Part shown: positions 1 to 8,827 of the stretch, in pieces
Numbering within the stretch: position 1 is the first letter of the stretch
Layout: each line of letters opens with the position of its first letter
Origin: Halobacteriales archaeon
Lineage (GTDB): Archaea; Halobacteriota; Halobacteria; Halorutilales; JAHENH01
NCBI GenBank assembly: GCA_018609935.1
Contig: JAHENH010000047.1
Span: 1 to 53,975 of the forward strand
Reading direction: 5' to 3'
Length of the DNA stretch: 53,975 nt
Program-made: the position numbers and the translations under genes
The notes under the pieces: generated by a model
Database searches by the model: none
Told to the model about the DNA's origin: nothing
What the model saw: the letters and a program-made list of their open reading frames with translations, nothing else

Positions 1-6
1 TTGGGT

Positions 7-504
7 TTAGCGGTTGGACCACGTGACGCACGTAGCAAGTTTATTCAAACCCAAATCTATACCGACTATTCCCCTATATTCTTTTTTAGGTCTAACTGTT
101 TTTGATGCTGAAAGATGCAGCTCAAACCCATATCCTTTCTTTACTATTTTCGAGTCATGGATCTCAAAGTTTTCCTCGATCTCCGTATGTGGCTCTATGG
201 GTACAGTAACGCCACCATATATATCTGCTATAGGTATCGTTGCCCAATAGTCGAACATCTCTGTATTCTTTGATTTTTCTACTTTGAAGGTATCATTACG
301 TAAAAAGAGAGGATATTCTTTTTCTTTCAGTTTATCTTTTTCAATATATTTGTCTAGTGCTTGTTTTGTTGCGGAATACAAGTCTGCATCTTCATCTCTG
401 ATGTATCTTTGAGTATTTCTGTATTCTTTTTTGATTGCTTTTATCTTGTTTTTGTTCGGATCTGTTATACTACAGATAATGGTTTTTTCAGCTTCAACTT
501 TCAT
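7..504 (-). pseudogene. tnpB: TnpB N-terminal fragment (IS200/IS605 family)
   Basis: The 165-residue product matches the N-terminal part of a TnpB RNA-guided nuclease: a basic, helical start and then GIDLGLNKLAT near residues 148-158, which is the RuvC-I motif with its catalytic Asp. It stops a few residues later, whereas complete TnpB is usually about 350-430 aa with RuvC-II, a zinc ribbon and RuvC-III. Those parts are missing here, so it cannot be an active nuclease as read. The start codon overlaps the end of a small upstream gene (494-628), and a left end of the element lies at about 690-756. Whether the rest of tnpB lies beyond the window edge in another frame cannot be seen. The family is clear; truncation rests on a stop only 7 bases from the edge. 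Confidence 0.8.
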
Positions 505-628
505 TTTCGACTTCTTCTAATAGTTCCCTAATAATCTCATAGTAGGGCTGGTTACGGTGGATTTTTCTTTGTTTTAGAGTTTCTCTTAGTTCAACTGGGA
601 TTTTTATTGAAGTCATCTCTTCATCCAT
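494..628 (-). CDS. Small ribbon-helix-helix-like protein upstream of tnpB
   Basis: This 44-residue gene starts with ATG at 628 and ends at a TGA that overlaps the tnpB start (502-504) in another frame, so the two are translationally coupled. It begins MDEEMTSIKIPVELRETL, a short beta strand followed by a helix, then a second helix ending YYEIIRELLEEV. This layout is typical of ribbon-helix-helix (CopG/Arc-like) DNA-binding proteins. Small proteins of this kind are often encoded just before archaeal tnpB genes and may repress the element; that role is inferred. A second ATG five codons in (614-616) is an alternative start. Confidence 0.65.
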   Translation of the reverse strand: MDEEMTSIKIPVELRETLKQRKIHRNQPYYEIIRELLEEVENES

Positions 629-689
629 ACTACCATTTACTACATAAGTAGTAAGTGATTATTACTTATAAATCTTTTCTCCAATACTC

Positions 690-756
690 GTAAGGAAGTC
701 CATGTAACCCCCACCTAACAAAGTTAGGAAGGAGACTTACCACTCCCTTACAAACC
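690..756 (-). mobile_element. Left end of the tnpB-bearing IS200/IS605-like element
   Basis: Read on the minus strand, this end starts GGTTTGTAAGGGAG, continues through a hairpin with 6-bp arms (CCTAAC at 714-719, GTTAGG at 723-728) and leads to the small RHH gene and tnpB. The same end recurs at about 32700-32771, 53575-53640, 50540-50593 and 52151-52205. Subterminal hairpins without terminal inverted repeats are characteristic of elements moved by TnpA-type Y1 transposases; no tnpA is present in the window. Confidence 0.6.
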
Positions 757-872
757 CACTAAAGTTAAAAATCTTAAAATATAAACAAATATAAAAAATA
801 ATTAGGTAGTATATTTATTTTTTAGTTTAAGAGAGAGAGGAAAAGATAAAAAAATATATCTATTCATTTAAA

Positions 873-924
873 TGTTTTGGTTTCCTATTAGACCCCCCTC
901 CCCCTTGTTTCAAGTGGAAACCTA
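873..924 (-). promoter_or_regulatory. ORB-like origin box, copy A (52-bp inverted partner of 7085-7136)
   Basis: Read on the minus strand this contains TTTCCACTTGAAAC followed by a long G-rich run, the layout of archaeal origin recognition boxes (dyad, then G-string) bound by Orc1/Cdc6. The block is bounded by GGTTTCC and GGAAACC, so its ends can pair. The whole 52 bp is identical, in opposite orientation, to 7085-7136. It lies about 10 kb from orc1 and may be a distal box or a regulatory site. Assignment is by similarity to the ORB pattern, not by a binding test. Confidence 0.65.
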
Positions 925-1279
925 AAAAACATAATCAACCTAATTTAACTAGCAATAAAATAAAAAAATAACATAGACATATATATGTTGAATATCCATT
1001 CTATACAGTTGTTTCTTCAATACTTTATAACATCATAGACAACAGAAATAGACATTATAGAATAGGAAAAAGATAGACCTAAACAATTTCTACGAAAATA
1101 ATTTAATTACATCCCGTTAAAACCATATATAGATAAATAAAAAGAGAAGTTTATACATAGAAAACCAACAAAAAATTTATAAATATCCAAGATAATCTTA
1201 TTTTATTCAATAGTTTAAATCCATATCTCTTATTTTTTTATTTTTTGTAAATATCAAATAGTTAAATTTTTTTGGAGTT

Positions 1280-1287
1280 TTTATATA
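1280..1287 (+). promoter_or_regulatory. TATA box of the first Lrp-family gene
   Basis: TTTATATA lies with its centre 27 bases before GTG 1311. This is the normal spacing from an archaeal TATA box to the transcription start, so the mRNA is probably leaderless and GTG 1311 is the likely start codon. Confidence 0.5.
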
Positions 1288-1310
1288 CCAGTATAACATT
1301 AATAGTAAAT

Positions 1311-1739
1311 GTGAATAATAGCTCTACAGAAGAAAAGATAATAGAGCTACTTAGAAAAAACGCTCGTGCTTCATATAGTGAGATAGCTGAAAAAGTAGAA
1401 GTTAGTGAGCCTACAGTACGTAAATTTATACAAAACTTAGAAAATAATGAAGCTATACTTGGATATTCTGCGGAAGTTGATCCTAAAAAATTAAAAAATG
1501 AAACAATAGCAATTGTTGGAATAGATACTGAAAACGATAGTTTTTTAGGTGTTATTGAGTCTCTTAAAGATATATTTGAAGTCACTGAAATATATACTAG
1601 TAGTGGAGACCATGAAATTATGATAAAAGTCTCTTCTGAAAATAATGAAAGCCTTCATAGAACTATATCTGAAAAAATCTCTAATATAGAAGGTATTAAG
1701 GCTTCCTATCCTTCCATTCTACATGAAAGAATTAAATAA
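1311..1739 (+). CDS. Lrp/AsnC-family transcription regulator
   Basis: The product (142 aa from GTG 1311) has an N-terminal winged helix-turn-helix (about residues 5-55: EEKIIELLRKNARASYSEIA, then VSEPTVRKFIQNLE) and a C-terminal RAM-type ligand/oligomerisation domain with alternating strands and helices (EVTEIYTSSGDHEIMIKV). This is the layout of Lrp/AsnC regulators, which control amino-acid and central metabolism genes. A TTG at 1272 would add 13 residues, but the TATA box at 1280-1287 would then lie inside the coding region. It stands alone between an ORB-like box and a gene-free stretch, so its targets cannot be read from context. Confidence 0.85.
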   Translation: MNNSSTEEKIIELLRKNARASYSEIAEKVEVSEPTVRKFIQNLENNEAILGYSAEVDPKKLKNETIAIVGIDTENDSFLGVIESLKDIFEVTEIYTSSGDHEIMIKVSSENNESLHRTISEKISNIEGIKASYPSILHERIK

Positions 1740-2078
1740 AGTTAGATGATTAATTCTTTTTAACTTTAAAAATTTATATTATTTTTAATAAATAAATATT
1801 CTAAAATTTTTTTAACTTGAAAAAATCAAAATAAAAATATAAATTAATAATACACAATTATAAATCTTTAAAGATGTCAGAAAACCTCCATACATATAAT
1901 ATAGAACCAAAAGATACTAGCCAAGAGTAGGATCTAAATCATATAACGAAACATACTATATCGGTTTGTACAAGCAAAAATAAAATTAAAATATAATATA
2001 ATGTTTAAGAAATTTGTAAATAATTTATATATCTATAAATAAACTAATTATTAGGTTTTATTATATAAATTTTTTAGG
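1740..2078. other. Gene-free AT-rich stretch
   Basis: This 339-bp gap lies between the convergent lrp and signal peptidase genes. It is strongly A/T-rich with stops in all frames, and I see no RNA gene, repeat or box in it. Confidence 0.5.
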
Positions 2079-2699
2079 TTAAAACGGAAACAGTAGTCGT
2101 ACTGTTCCTAGATATGGTAGTCTATATTTAGCTTTTCCTTTAATCCATTTCGTCTTAACAATTGTGCTAATTCCTCCAACTTGATCATAGAATTGGTTAT
2201 TATCTCCTTTAGTTAAAAACCCGGTATGGTCCGCAATTATATTTTTATCTTGGATTTTTATTTTTTCACCTTTTTCAACAAACATCATAGCTCTATGTAT
2301 AACAGGCTGTCTATTTGGATCTCCATTAGGTATATATACTATTACATCTCCTGCCATCCCAAATCTATTATAACCTATATTTTGTCCTTGTTGGTTTGTT
2401 ATTATTCCACAAGTACATTGTGTTTCTACTCCACTAGGAATAAATTTTTGTTGATCTACTATAACTACTAAGTCACCTTTGTTCATATGGGGCTCCATAC
2501 TTTCACTTTTTATAGCTACCATAGGCGGCCATATACCAGAAAAAGAATATAAAATAAAACCTATTATTAAGACAATTAAAACAGAAACACCAATATCTTT
2601 AAGATAACTAAATACTATCTCCTTTTTTCTAGAATTTTTATCCTGGTTTTGTTCCTTTTTTTCTCCGCTATTTTCTCCTGTATTTCCCCCGGAACTCAT
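2079..2699 (-). CDS. sec11: Signal peptidase I, archaeal/ER type
   Basis: This membrane serine protease removes signal peptides from exported proteins. The 206-aa product has a hydrophilic Lys/Gln-rich start, one transmembrane helix at about residues 36-54, then the catalytic Ser67 in SESMEP, His135 in VIHRAM (archaeal/ER enzymes use His where bacteria use Lys) and Asp166 in TKGDNN. All three catalytic residues are present. I take ATG 2699 as start because further upstream the frame runs into the divergent polymerase gene. A short segment with CTC near residues 95-97 is an unusual insert. Divergent pairing with the PolD small subunit gene is also seen in haloarchaea. Confidence 0.93.
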   Translation of the reverse strand: MSSGGNTGENSGEKKEQNQDKNSRKKEIVFSYLKDIGVSVLIVLIIGFILYSFSGIWPPMVAIKSESMEPHMNKGDLVVIVDQQKFIPSGVETQCTCGIITNQQGQNIGYNRFGMAGDVIVYIPNGDPNRQPVIHRAMMFVEKGEKIKIQDKNIIADHTGFLTKGDNNQFYDQVGGISTIVKTKWIKGKAKYRLPYLGTVRLLFPF

Positions 2700-2737
2700 A
2701 CAAGTTTTTTTGTCTAACACAACCAATAATTGTTTTG

Positions 2738-4219
2738 ATGAAGAAGAGAGACGTAGTAGAAAAACTAACCCAAAATGGGCTAAATGCAACACCTAAAGTA
2801 GTTAACCTAATTGCTAACAGAGGTGAAGAAACACTCAACACTATTTTAGAAAATGAAATAAATAAATCTATACTAGAATTAGAAGACATAGAAACATATG
2901 TATACAAACAAGGAAAAAAAGAAAACAAAAACCAAGAAAAAAAATCATTAAATAATAAAAAAAATAAACCTGATAACTCGGATAATAACCTAAAAACAAA
3001 AATTGGAGACCGATCAATAGAAAAAACAAAAAAAATAGAAAATAAAAAAGATGTTTCTAATAATTTTTCACATAATATATATAAAGATATAACAGGTAAT
3101 TCAACATCTACTGGAGAATATGAAGATTTTAGAAAACTGTATAGACATAGATTTGAAAGACTTTCTGATATACTCCGCAGTAGACTTTCACCAACATCTA
3201 TAGGAGACGTAAGAAAAAAAACAATAAACGAAATATCTATAGTTGGAATAGTTAAAGATATATGGACCACTAAATCTGGAAACTATATTCTAAAACTTGA
3301 AGACCCTACAGGAGAAATAAGCGTACATATTTCAGATAAAAAAGCAGAAAATATTGTTGGAGATGAAGTAATAGGTGTTAAAGGAAAATTACAAGATGAT
3401 ATAATATTTTCTGACACTATTTATTTTCCAGATATCCCAAGATCTAGAAAAAAACAAAATACGTCAAATAAAGAAACAAAAATAGCATTCGTGGGTGACC
3501 TACATGTAGGTTCTAACGAATTTGATGAAAAAAAATGGAGAAATTTTAAAAAATGGATATCTCAAAACGAACAAATAAAATATCTAGTAGTTGCAGGAGA
3601 TCTCGCAGATGGAGTAGGAGTATATTCAGGACAAGAAAAAGAACTTGAGATACAAAGTATAAAAGAACAATACAAAAAATGTGCTGAACTTTTTACAGAT
3701 ATACCATTTGAGATAATAACAATACCTGGTAACCATGATGCAGTCCGAAGAGCTGAACCACAGCCTGCCTTACCTAAGGACCTTCAGAAACTTTTTGATA
3801 ATAATGTTATATTTTCTGGAAATCCCTCAACAATTGAAATTGAAGGGGTAAAAATAGTTATGTATCATGGAACATCAATAAATCCTTTCGTAGAAAAAAT
3901 ACCAGAAGCATCACTAGAAAATCCAGAAACGGTTATGGAGATAATGCTTAAAAAAAGACATCTAGCTCCAATGCATGGAGATATAAGAATTGCACCAGAA
4001 CACCAAGATTACCTCTTAATAGAAAATACACCTGATATTTTACATACAGGCCATTCTCATATCCGTGGAATAGGACGATATAAAGGTGTAACAATGATTA
4101 ATTCAGGAGCCTGGCAAAAACAAACAAAATATCAAAAATCTAAAGGTATAAAACCAGATGTAGGATATGCTACAATTGTTGATCTTACAACACTAGAAAT
4201 AGAAATAAGAAGCTTTTAG
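2738..4219 (+). CDS. polB: DNA polymerase D small subunit (DP1), 3'-5' exonuclease
   Basis: DP1 is the proofreading subunit of the archaeal replicative polymerase PolD. The 493-aa protein has a short N-terminal helical domain, a very Lys/Asn-rich linker (about 55-110), an OB fold (about 165-235, SIVGIVKDIW to GEISVHI) and a calcineurin/Mre11-like phosphoesterase domain. The metal-binding motifs are intact: GDLHVG near 254, GDLADG near 288, PGNHD near 331 and GHSHIRG near 439. ATG 2738 is preferred over TTG 2735. The large subunit DP2 is not in the window. The start region is shared with the divergent signal peptidase gene, leaving 38 bp for both promoters. Confidence 0.95.
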   Translation: MKKRDVVEKLTQNGLNATPKVVNLIANRGEETLNTILENEINKSILELEDIETYVYKQGKKENKNQEKKSLNNKKNKPDNSDNNLKTKIGDRSIEKTKKIENKKDVSNNFSHNIYKDITGNSTSTGEYEDFRKLYRHRFERLSDILRSRLSPTSIGDVRKKTINEISIVGIVKDIWTTKSGNYILKLEDPTGEISVHISDKKAENIVGDEVIGVKGKLQDDIIFSDTIYFPDIPRSRKKQNTSNKETKIAFVGDLHVGSNEFDEKKWRNFKKWISQNEQIKYLVVAGDLADGVGVYSGQEKELEIQSIKEQYKKCAELFTDIPFEIITIPGNHDAVRRAEPQPALPKDLQKLFDNNVIFSGNPSTIEIEGVKIVMYHGTSINPFVEKIPEASLENPETVMEIMLKKRHLAPMHGDIRIAPEHQDYLLIENTPDILHTGHSHIRGIGRYKGVTMINSGAWQKQTKYQKSKGIKPDVGYATIVDLTTLEIEIRSF

Positions 4220-4301
4220 ATATACTTTAGATTTCATAAATAGATATTTAAATTGATATTTTAGTATAAAATATTTCTATAGAGATTAGATTTTTTGTAT
4301 A

Positions 4302-4385
4302 TGCGAGGGGTAGGATTTGAACCTACGAACCCGCTAAGGGAGCGGATCTTGAGTCCGCCGCCTTTGGCCGCTCGGCAACCCTCGC
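4302..4385 (-). tRNA. tRNA-Leu (CAA)
   Basis: The minus strand folds as an 84-nt cloverleaf with a 7-bp acceptor stem (GCGAGGG/CCCTCGC) and discriminator A. It has a D arm with the class II layout, an anticodon stem GCGGA/TCCGC around loop CTCAAGA (anticodon CAA) and a long variable arm. The T arm carries GGTTCAAATCC. No intron and no encoded CCA are visible. The long variable arm and CAA anticodon identify leucine. Confidence 0.93.
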
Positions 4386-4698
4386 ATATATTTTTTATAT
4401 TTTACTGACTTTTGTCTTTTTCTAACGAGATATTTGGTAAAATAGAGACACATCAACAAAATAATAACGATAGAATATTAATTAGAAATATATTATATAA
4501 AAATATATGAGGACAGCAACAATAAAACAAAACATCTTTGATAGTTTATTAGATGTCCTTTTAGGATTGTTGTCTATTTTCTATAGAAGTTTTTGGAGTT
4601 ATGGTTGATTGAATTGTTACAAAAAATATTGGGTCTGTATGAATTAATGAATAAAGCTTCTTTGATATATGTTTATTTACTATTTTCTATACCCATAG
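4386..4698. other. Gap with a possible hairpin, no gene
   Basis: This is an AT-rich gap before the prenyl synthase gene. Short arms AGGACA (about 4510) and TGTCCT (about 4554), with ACATCT/AGATGT inside, could form a small hairpin. No RNA family is recognised. Confidence 0.3.
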
Positions 4699-5526
4699 AT
4701 GGATGGAATTTATAGGTCTTTAAGGTTGGTTGAAGAAGAATTAGATGATATAGTTGAATCTATAGAACCACATATCGTATATATTGCAGCTAAAGATATA
4801 TGTAAAGGAGGGAAACGTCTTAGGCCTGCTCTAGTTCTTTTATCATCTAAAGCAGTATCTGGTGAGATATCTAGAGAATCTATAAGATTTGCTGCAGGTG
4901 TTGAGTTAGTTCATATATCTTCTCTTATTGCTGATGATATTATAGACAGATCAGAATTAAGAAGAGGAAATACAAGTGTACATAATGCTTATGGTCATGA
5001 AGTAGCTGTCCTTACAAGTAATATACTTTTAGGTAAAGCTTTAGAAATAATTGATACAAAAAAGCCAGCTCTTTCAATGGCTAAAGCATTAAGAAAGCTT
5101 GGAGAAGGTGAAGCAATGGAGCTTTCAAAACAAGTGTGTTCTGTTGACGATTATTTAGATCTAGCGTATAAAAAAACTGCATCTTTATTTATTGCGTCAT
5201 GCCAAATAGGAAGTATATCTGGTGGAGCATCAGAAAAAGAAAAAAAAGCTCTATCAAGTTATGGTAAACATCTTGGTATAGGTTTTCAGATTAGAGACGA
5301 CATATTGGATGATACATCAACTAGAGAAAAATTAGGAAAACCAGTAGAAAAAGATTCATCACTAGAAAGGCCTTCTATGATTTCATTTATAGATAAGAAG
5401 AAAGCCCAAAAAAAAGCAAATAAACATGCTAATAATGCCAAAGAATCAATATCTAAAATAGGTGACAGTGAAACTATAGATATTCTCAGCGATCTAGCAG
5501 ATTTCGCTGTGAAAAGGAAAAAATAA
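4699..5526 (+). CDS. Polyprenyl diphosphate synthase (GGPP/FPP synthase type)
   Basis: The enzyme condenses IPP with allylic diphosphates to make the C15-C20 isoprenoid chains used for archaeal ether lipids. The 275-aa product carries GGKRLRP near residue 35, the first Asp-rich motif IADDIIDRSELRRG near 77-90 and the second motif IRDDILDD near 190. KLGKPVEKD follows. These bind magnesium and diphosphate. It is slightly shorter than the usual 290-330 aa. It is likely cotranscribed with hisG 68 bp downstream, with no obvious functional link. Chain length cannot be fixed from sequence by eye. Confidence 0.88.
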   Translation: MDGIYRSLRLVEEELDDIVESIEPHIVYIAAKDICKGGKRLRPALVLLSSKAVSGEISRESIRFAAGVELVHISSLIADDIIDRSELRRGNTSVHNAYGHEVAVLTSNILLGKALEIIDTKKPALSMAKALRKLGEGEAMELSKQVCSVDDYLDLAYKKTASLFIASCQIGSISGGASEKEKKALSSYGKHLGIGFQIRDDILDDTSTREKLGKPVEKDSSLERPSMISFIDKKKAQKKANKHANNAKESISKIGDSETIDILSDLADFAVKRKK

Positions 5527-5594
5527 CGATTTCTATCTTTCATCGAAACTAACTTAAAATTTGTATCTGTATTTTCCTTCACTTTATAGACAAA

Positions 5595-6482
5595 ATGAGG
5601 CTTGCAGTACCTAACAAAGGAAGATTACATGATCCCTCGGTTAATCTCTTAGAACGCGCTGGTTTAGAGGTAAGTAATAGTAGAAGAGAACTATATGCAG
5701 ATACTTCAGATCCTGAAATAACAGTTGTATATGCTAGAGCTGGAGATGTACCTGAATATGTAGCTGAAGGAGCAGCTGATGCTGGTATTACAGGGCTAGA
5801 CCAAGTAAAAGAAGCTAGAGCTAACCTAGAACCATTATTAGATTTAGAGTTTGGTAGATGCACTCTCTGTCTAGCTTCTCCTAAATCTATGGATGTTAAC
5901 GATCCTAAAGAACTTGAAGGTAAGAAAATTGCTACTGAATTCCCTAACACAACGCAGGATTATTTTGAAGAAAATAATATTAATGTAGAAATAGCAGAAG
6001 TCGAAGGAGCTACAGAAGCTACCCCAAGAGCTGGAATGGCAGATGCAATAGTCGATCTTGTGTCTACCGGAGCAACTTTGAGAGCTAATAATTTAGAGAT
6101 TATTGAAGAGATATTAGAATCTAGTGTTTATCTATTTGCTAGACCCGATGCTTTAGATGAGGGAAACAAAATAACTGAGATAAGAACTGCATTAGAGAGT
6201 GTTGTTAAAGCAGATGGAAAGAGATATCTTATGATGAATGTACCTAAAGATTCACTTAACGAAGTTAGAGAAGCTGCTCCTGGGCTTAGTGGTCCAACTG
6301 TACTACCTGTAAAGTCTGGAGAAGATGAAAACATAATAAATAAAGGAATCGATAAAGAATCTGGTTTAGTAGCAGTACATGCTGTGGTAGATGAAAATGA
6401 AGTATATGATACAGTTAATAAAGTTAAAAATGCTGGGGCTAAAGATATACTTGTTACACCCATTGAAAGACTTGTAAAGTAA
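5595..6482 (+). CDS. hisG: ATP phosphoribosyltransferase, long form (HisG)
   Basis: HisG catalyses the first step of histidine synthesis, ATP plus PRPP to phosphoribosyl-ATP. The 295-aa product starts MRLAVPNKGRL, a typical HisG start. It has the periplasmic-binding-like catalytic domain, with DAGITGLDQV near 65 and the PRPP-loop region DLVSTGATLRAN near 155. A C-terminal ACT-like regulatory domain follows (about 215-295). The extra domain marks the long, self-sufficient form that needs no HisZ and is feedback-inhibited by histidine. No other his genes are nearby. Confidence 0.93.
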   Translation: MRLAVPNKGRLHDPSVNLLERAGLEVSNSRRELYADTSDPEITVVYARAGDVPEYVAEGAADAGITGLDQVKEARANLEPLLDLEFGRCTLCLASPKSMDVNDPKELEGKKIATEFPNTTQDYFEENNINVEIAEVEGATEATPRAGMADAIVDLVSTGATLRANNLEIIEEILESSVYLFARPDALDEGNKITEIRTALESVVKADGKRYLMMNVPKDSLNEVREAAPGLSGPTVLPVKSGEDENIINKGIDKESGLVAVHAVVDENEVYDTVNKVKNAGAKDILVTPIERLVK

Positions 6483-6608
6483 AAATTTTCTAGACTAAAT
6501 ACCCTTTAGATTAGTATTTATTTTGTTTTGTAAAATAAAAAAATAATAATATATTCTGAAAAATATAAATCGTAATTTAAATGTTACTCCCTAACACATC
6601 CTCAAGTA

Positions 6609-7058
6609 ATGGCATATAATGATTTAGATTTGAAGATAATAAATCGGCTTTTGGAGGATGGTAGAGCTAGTCTAAGAAGTATAGCTGAAGAATTAGGTGT
6701 TTCTGTAACAACAGTAAGTAACCATATAAAAGCAATGGAGAAAGATGGTATAATAAAGGGATTTAAACCAGTACTTGATTATTCAGAGCTTGGATATACA
6801 GTTACTTGTGTATTAATGATAAAAGCCGAAGGAGAAGGTGTAAGAGAACTAACAGAAAAACTTGTTGATAAGGAATATTTCACTAATGTATATGAAGTAA
6901 CAGGTGACTTTGACTTTATTGCTACAGGTAAATTTAAAGATACAGAAACTATGAATAGAGCTATAAAAGATTTATTAAATGATCCTAATGTACGTGAAAC
7001 TAACACAAATGTCGTTCTTTCTACTGTTAAGGAAGAAAGCGAAATAACACCTTACTAG
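6609..7058 (+). CDS. Lrp/AsnC-family transcription regulator
   Basis: The 149-aa protein is a classic full-length Lrp: helix-turn-helix at residues 5-50 (LDLKIINRLLEDGRAS, then VSVTTVSNHIKAMEKDG) followed by a RAM domain (CVLMIKAEGEG, TGDFDFIATGKF). It is clearly distinct in sequence from the other Lrp gene at 1311. The ORB-like box at 7085 starts 26 bp after its stop. The regulon is unknown. Confidence 0.9.
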   Translation: MAYNDLDLKIINRLLEDGRASLRSIAEELGVSVTTVSNHIKAMEKDGIIKGFKPVLDYSELGYTVTCVLMIKAEGEGVRELTEKLVDKEYFTNVYEVTGDFDFIATGKFKDTETMNRAIKDLLNDPNVRETNTNVVLSTVKEESEITPY

Positions 7059-7084
7059 ATATTTTTAGGTTCCCCCACAATTTC

Positions 7085-7136
7085 TAGGTTTCCACTTGAA
7101 ACAAGGGGGAGGGGGGTCTAATAGGAAACCAAAACA
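7085..7136 (+). promoter_or_regulatory. ORB-like origin box, copy B (52-bp inverted partner of 873-924)
   Basis: This block holds TTTCCACTTGAAAC, then a run of G with one A, and is closed by GGAAACC pairing with GGTTTCC at its start. It is a perfect 52-bp reverse-complement match to 873-924. The layout matches archaeal ORB sites bound by Orc1/Cdc6. It lies between lrp and the 3' end of kae1-bud32, about 3.9 kb from the orc1-arvA origin core. Confidence 0.7.
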
Positions 7137-7173
7137 CTTAAATAAAACAAATAGAGGTGGGGGACAATAAAAG

Positions 7174-8763
7174 CTAGATATATCTACCTCTATCCTTTAT
7201 TTCTTTAAGTTTATTTTTAATTCTGCTATTTTCTTTACTATACCCATTCCAAAAACATTCCATGACGTCATAATCTACTTCCGGTCTTTCCTGAATAACC
7301 TCCTCAAAAATATGTATATCCATCCCGAAATCCTCTATATCCCATGTTTTATAGGCTAATCCAAAATCAATTAAATATATTCTTTCATCAGTATTTATAA
7401 AATTTCTAGTAGTTGGATCACCATGTGCTATCCCAGAGGAGTGAAGATTAGATAAAATTCTGGCTATATCTTCTACATCTCTCTTTTCTATTTTTTTATC
7501 TTTTAACTCTTCACCTTCCAACCGTTCTAGGGTTATGCTATATTCTTTTTTATCGATATCTAAAACAATAGGTGTTGGGACGCCAGACTTTCTAGCTTTT
7601 GATAATAGCTTCACCTCTCTAGATGTCCTTTTTTTTCTTAACTTCTGATCTAGCGGTCTACAACGGTATTTTTTCGGTTTTCTATTCTTTATTACAGTAT
7701 CTTTTACAAACTTAATATTTGCTTCAGCACCAATGATTCCACTATTAGTCTTTTCTTTTATTTCACCATCTTTTAGGGCTTTATCTTTTCTCCACATGAT
7801 AGGTACAGACTCAGGCCTCCAGCCAGGTTTAACCTTACTTTTTTCAACCTCTATAAACTGATTTTCTTGTGCCATAAACCAACCTGTCACTGCTATCATT
7901 GCAGCATTATCTGTGAGATATTCTAAAGAAGGTGAATAAAATTTAGCACCTCGCTGATTACACATTATTTCAAGCATTTCACGTAGGCGGGAATTACTAG
8001 ATACCCCCCCTCCTACTACAAGTGTGTCCTTTCCAGTCAAAGAAAGAGCTCTCTCAGAAACTTCAGTTAACATAGAAAAAATATTCTCTTGAAGCGAAAA
8101 AGCGATTTTTTCCAACTCAACTATTCCATTATCAAATTTTTGTTGAGCTGCATTTACTAGTCCAGAAAAAGCTAGATCCATACCCTTAACAGTGTAAGGA
8201 AGATCAATATAGCCATCCTCATCTACATCTTCAGCTAATTTTTCTATTTTAGGGCCGCCTGGATGTGATAAACCTACATGTCTAGCAAACTTATCTAAAG
8301 CATTACCTGCGCCAGTATCAAAAGTTTCACCAAGAACATGATATTTTCCCTTATTATATGTTGTAACCAATGTATTAGCACCAGCTGCATCTAATACAAC
8401 AGGATCCTCAAATCCGGACAAATATCTCCCCATTTCTATATGAGCTATAGTATGATTAACACCAATAAGAGGAAGATCAAGTTGTAAAGAAAGAGCTCTA
8501 GCAGCAGTCCCAGTAACTCTTAAGCAAGGTCCAAGGCCAGGACCCATCGAGAATGCTATTGCATCTATATCTTCTTTATCTTCTAAAGCATCATCAATAA
8601 CATCATCTATAGAAGATGCAATATGTTCACTAGCCTCCCTAGGATGTATCCCTCCAGATTGAGGTTGATAAGGATTCGAAACTAACGTCTCTATACCTTC
8701 ATCGCTATCAAAAAGGGAAGCACTAGCATTCCATGCAGTACCTTCTATCCCAAATATCTTCAT
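7174..8763 (-). CDS. kae1-bud32: Kae1-Bud32 fusion, tRNA t6A37 synthesis (KEOPS)
   Basis: This bifunctional KEOPS protein transfers threonylcarbamoyl to A37 of ANN-decoding tRNAs. The N-terminal 325 residues are Kae1 (ASKHA fold): GIEGTAWNAS start, GPGLGPC near 74, the metal-binding pair H104/H108 in HTIAH and GGGVSSN near 250. The C-terminal ~200 residues are the small kinase Bud32: GAEANIKFV ATP loop, IAHGDPTTRN catalytic loop and LIDFGLA in place of DFG. Fusion of the two is common in euryarchaea. The gene lies just downstream of rps27ae/rps24e on the same strand, a frequent archaeal arrangement. Start ATG 8763 fits the conserved N-terminus. Confidence 0.96.
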   Translation of the reverse strand: MKIFGIEGTAWNASASLFDSDEGIETLVSNPYQPQSGGIHPREASEHIASSIDDVIDDALEDKEDIDAIAFSMGPGLGPCLRVTGTAARALSLQLDLPLIGVNHTIAHIEMGRYLSGFEDPVVLDAAGANTLVTTYNKGKYHVLGETFDTGAGNALDKFARHVGLSHPGGPKIEKLAEDVDEDGYIDLPYTVKGMDLAFSGLVNAAQQKFDNGIVELEKIAFSLQENIFSMLTEVSERALSLTGKDTLVVGGGVSSNSRLREMLEIMCNQRGAKFYSPSLEYLTDNAAMIAVTGWFMAQENQFIEVEKSKVKPGWRPESVPIMWRKDKALKDGEIKEKTNSGIIGAEANIKFVKDTVIKNRKPKKYRCRPLDQKLRKKRTSREVKLLSKARKSGVPTPIVLDIDKKEYSITLERLEGEELKDKKIEKRDVEDIARILSNLHSSGIAHGDPTTRNFINTDERIYLIDFGLAYKTWDIEDFGMDIHIFEEVIQERPEVDYDVMECFWNGYSKENSRIKNKLKEIKDRGRYI

Positions 8764-8827
8764 ATTATATAAGGCTAGAAAACTGTCCGCTATTTCATCT
8801 TAGAAAAATATATTAAACAACTATATA

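Noticed and set aside
4510..4575. Small RNA or C/D box RNA between tRNA-Leu and the prenyl synthase gene
   Set aside because: Arms are short and imperfect and no C/D box pair with guide spacing is seen; kept only as a possible hairpin.
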